From Thuidium tamariscinum (lineage: Eukaryota > Streptophyta > Bryopsida > Hypnales > Thuidiaceae): a stretch of 64,000 nt of DNA. The stretch spans positions 13,596,501-13,660,500 of the forward strand of contig OX344754.2 in assembly GCA_947034885.2 (NCBI GenBank), given 5' to 3'. A program made the translations under genes and the position numbers. Shown piece after piece: positions 61,966-64,000 of this stretch (positions are counted from its first letter, which is position 1; every line of letters starts with the position of its first letter). The notes beneath the pieces are model-generated. The model had not been told where the DNA came from. It searched no databases and was given only the letters and a program-made list of their open reading frames with translations.

Positions 61966-64000
61966 CTACAACCAATTTTTATTTACATTATTACATTGTA
62001 GGAATTTTGCAATTTTGGTTGTTTTCAATTTCAATTTGGAAGAAACTGATCAAGTTAGAAATTGATCTTGCCAAAAACAAGCCGGTACTTTAACCCTTTA
62101 CTTCCTAAAAATTCATCATTTTAAGTTGTAGACTTTGATTGAGCTTATTGTAAAAAGGATAATTTAAGTGAATTATTTTATTATATCATTAGTTTAAATA
62201 AAGAACATTGCATGTATTAGTTCAAATAAATGATTATTGAAATAAATTTAAAAATCTTCAAATAAACTCTTCAAAATTGCTCAAAAAACATAAGGCCCAA
62301 TTTGGGCTTCTTAGGAAATAAAGGGTTAACTGATTGGGAAGTACAACCAATGACCATTGGAAACAAAAGCCAGATCTATTATAGTAGAAGGAGGGCATTG
62401 ACTGGAGGACCTCCACAAATCTCCCGAACATGTTGAAACAGAATGTGACTGAAGCTCTGACCTCCCGCTGTCCCTTGCAGTAGCTCTGTGCACTCCCCTG
62501 AGGTGGCTGGCGGAAGTTAATCGAGAGCCTCCCTTCGTGAGGAAAGGAGGCAATTGGCACGCAGGCAGGCGAGCTTGTCAAGGACTTCTTGCAATTCTCA
62601 TGGGCCCGTCGGTGGGGGTTGCCTACTCTTCTCGCTCCCTAGTAGCTTAAGCTTAACTAAGTTCAGTGCAATTGGTGTTGGTGTTGGCGCGGGCTTCAGA
62701 TGTTTTTGGTGTGTCGCGCTTGCTGCCGCTCTTAAGATGACGTCCGCCTCGGCCGAGGATGCGCGCTGCGCTTGGATCTTCACCGCACCCAATGTCCCAA
62801 TTGGACGCCTCTCTCATTGTCATTTTTCTGCTCCGCTTGCAATTGACGATTAGGAAAATGCGTTGGCTTGGTCCCAGCTTTTGCATTGCCACCATGGAGG
62901 ACCTCTTTACCTCTTCAGCATGGCGGTAGGCTGATCGGGGCCTACCATGGCCAAAGAGGAAGCTGCCACCACTCTCAGCGAGGTATTGTTGTATGAATGA
63001 AATGCTCCCCTGCTTCTTCTCAAACGTGCACTAACGGTGTTGTGAAGTTCTGGAAGCTCTGTGTCGAAAAATGGAGGAGCAATTGTTGAAAACTTGTAGC
63101 ACGTTGTGACCATTCGTCTAGGCTATCTTTTTTGTGTTGTTGTCAGTCCCCTTTGGACTCGAAGGTGAAGCAGGCGCGCGAGGCGTTGGTGGGGATGGGA
63201 TTACCCTTCCAGGAATTGGTGGAGCAGGCTATACAGAAAATTCACGGTGCGTAACAATTAGATGCTTTGATTTTGTTTTTGTGGATTTCGAAAGTTGTTT
63301 GAAGTGTTTACCCGCCTTGAGGTGTCCAGAACTCTCAAAATGATCTCTTTTGCAGAATTTGAGGGTGACCTCAATGCTACAGCATCTTACGCCCTTGGCC
63401 TTAGCACTCCTCAAGCGAAGTGTATTGAAGAACACCTTTCCGATGTAAGCGCCCGCCCTTTGGCTTGCTTTTCTACCAACCTTAGTCCAGCTCATTAGAG
63501 GTCGTGTGACTAGGAGTTGTTCTTGACATTTTCCTCGTATTTGTGATTGTATTCATATGCAGGATATGATTTCAAGTGACGAGGAAGCTGGGGAGGAGTC
63601 TAAAGAGAAGTGGATCCGGCCTCCAAGTCCCCAAGTGCAAACAACATCAGAGGAAGGGTGGGTGGATCCCATCTGTAGGATCTTTCAGAATCCTCCTGCA
63701 CCAGAAAACCTAGCGACATCATCGGTCCCAGCAGTGATCGTGAATTCTGTGGTGACTGTGGGAGCCAAGGCTGATTGTTCGAGGCAGTGCTCTCTGGAGA
63801 ATGCCACCAAGGGAGAGATTGAAGTTGAAGGTCCTCCAAAACCTCCAGTTCATCTTCAATCCTTTTCAACGGCGAGAGCGAATGACATTTTTTTTGGAAA
63901 TGGGGTTCTCGTTCAACCTTGTGCAGCGTGCTCTTTGTCACCATGGTATGTGCTTTCCTTCACAATGTAACCTTATTTGTTTTCTTTGAATTCTCCTTAG
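61966..64000 (+). repeat. right member of the direct segmental duplication (continues past the window)
   Basis: Matches 17865-19900 in the same orientation, including upstream DNA, leader, exons 1-4 and introns. Small insertions and deletions distinguish it, for example about 10 extra bases near 62408 and 8 extra bases near 62792. Substitutions are strongly skewed to C-to-T and G-to-A in this copy. Confidence 0.9.
62947..64000 (+). pseudogene. damaged partial copy of the DRM methyltransferase gene
   Basis: The first four exons of the DRM gene recur at 62947-62982, 63147-63246, 63356-63444 and from 63563, with all visible splice sites kept. Exon 2 has one extra codon (GLPFQELVEQ against GLPLESVEQ), so the first UBA still reads through. 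In exon 4 a one-base insertion near 63860 (CAATCCTTTTC against CAACCGTTTC) shifts the frame just before the second UBA; the downstream segment MTFFLEMGFSFNLVQRAL is intact only in another frame. The catalytic half, if present, lies beyond the window. A functional truncated product cannot be ruled out, but the frameshift and the transition-biased changes argue for a pseudogene. Confidence 0.82.

Noticed and set aside
1-64000. CRISPR arrays, rRNA genes and tRNA genes
   Set aside because: None seen by eye; no regularly spaced short repeats and no recognisable rRNA segments. A covariance-model scan would be decisive for tRNAs.

Overview
This window is nuclear DNA of a land plant. Long AT-rich intergenic stretches separate GC-richer, intron-containing genes with clean GT-AG splice sites. 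The gene set is plant-like: a DRM-type permuted DNA methyltransferase, an RH41-type helicase with a zinc finger, a TITAN5-type ARL2, a NUMOD3-domain protein and the MoaC homologue CNX3. Compact introns and AT-rich spacers would suit a bryophyte or another early-diverging land plant, but that placement is only an inference.

Layout. 1-18.2 kb is non-genic and repeat-rich. It holds a scrambled inverted-repeat cluster (4.1-4.9 kb), a 270-bp terminal-inverted-repeat element (6.4-6.7 kb), a 4.5-kb nested giant palindrome (7428-11934) and diverged tandem repeats (15.2-17.7 kb). A ten-exon DRM gene (+) lies at 18819-23150. From 23.2 to 31.5 kb there is intergenic DNA with a 222-bp CACTA-type MITE and a pair of 0.7-kb inverted-repeat elements. 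RH41 (-, 31544-33869) and ARL2 (+, 34433-35943) are divergent and share a 563-bp spacer. A broken RPL23 (uL14) gene follows at 37.2-38.0 kb. The NUMOD3 gene (-) spans 40784-44871 and CNX3/MoaC (-) 48091-49263. From 49.9 to 62 kb there is AT-rich DNA with two more copies of a small MITE family, a weak LINE-like fragment and a microRNA-like hairpin. From about 61.97 kb to the right edge lies a second, damaged copy of the first part of the DRM locus.

The genes are mostly unrelated housekeeping functions and do not form a pathway. The theme worth attention is DNA methylation. A full-length de novo methyltransferase gene sits 7 kb from a giant hairpin-forming element. It also has a partial copy 44 kb away whose differences are dominated by C-to-T and G-to-A changes, many at CG and CAG/CTG sites. 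That is the pattern expected if the duplicate has itself been methylated and is decaying. All gene models were read by hand from the sequence; no search or alignment program was run.
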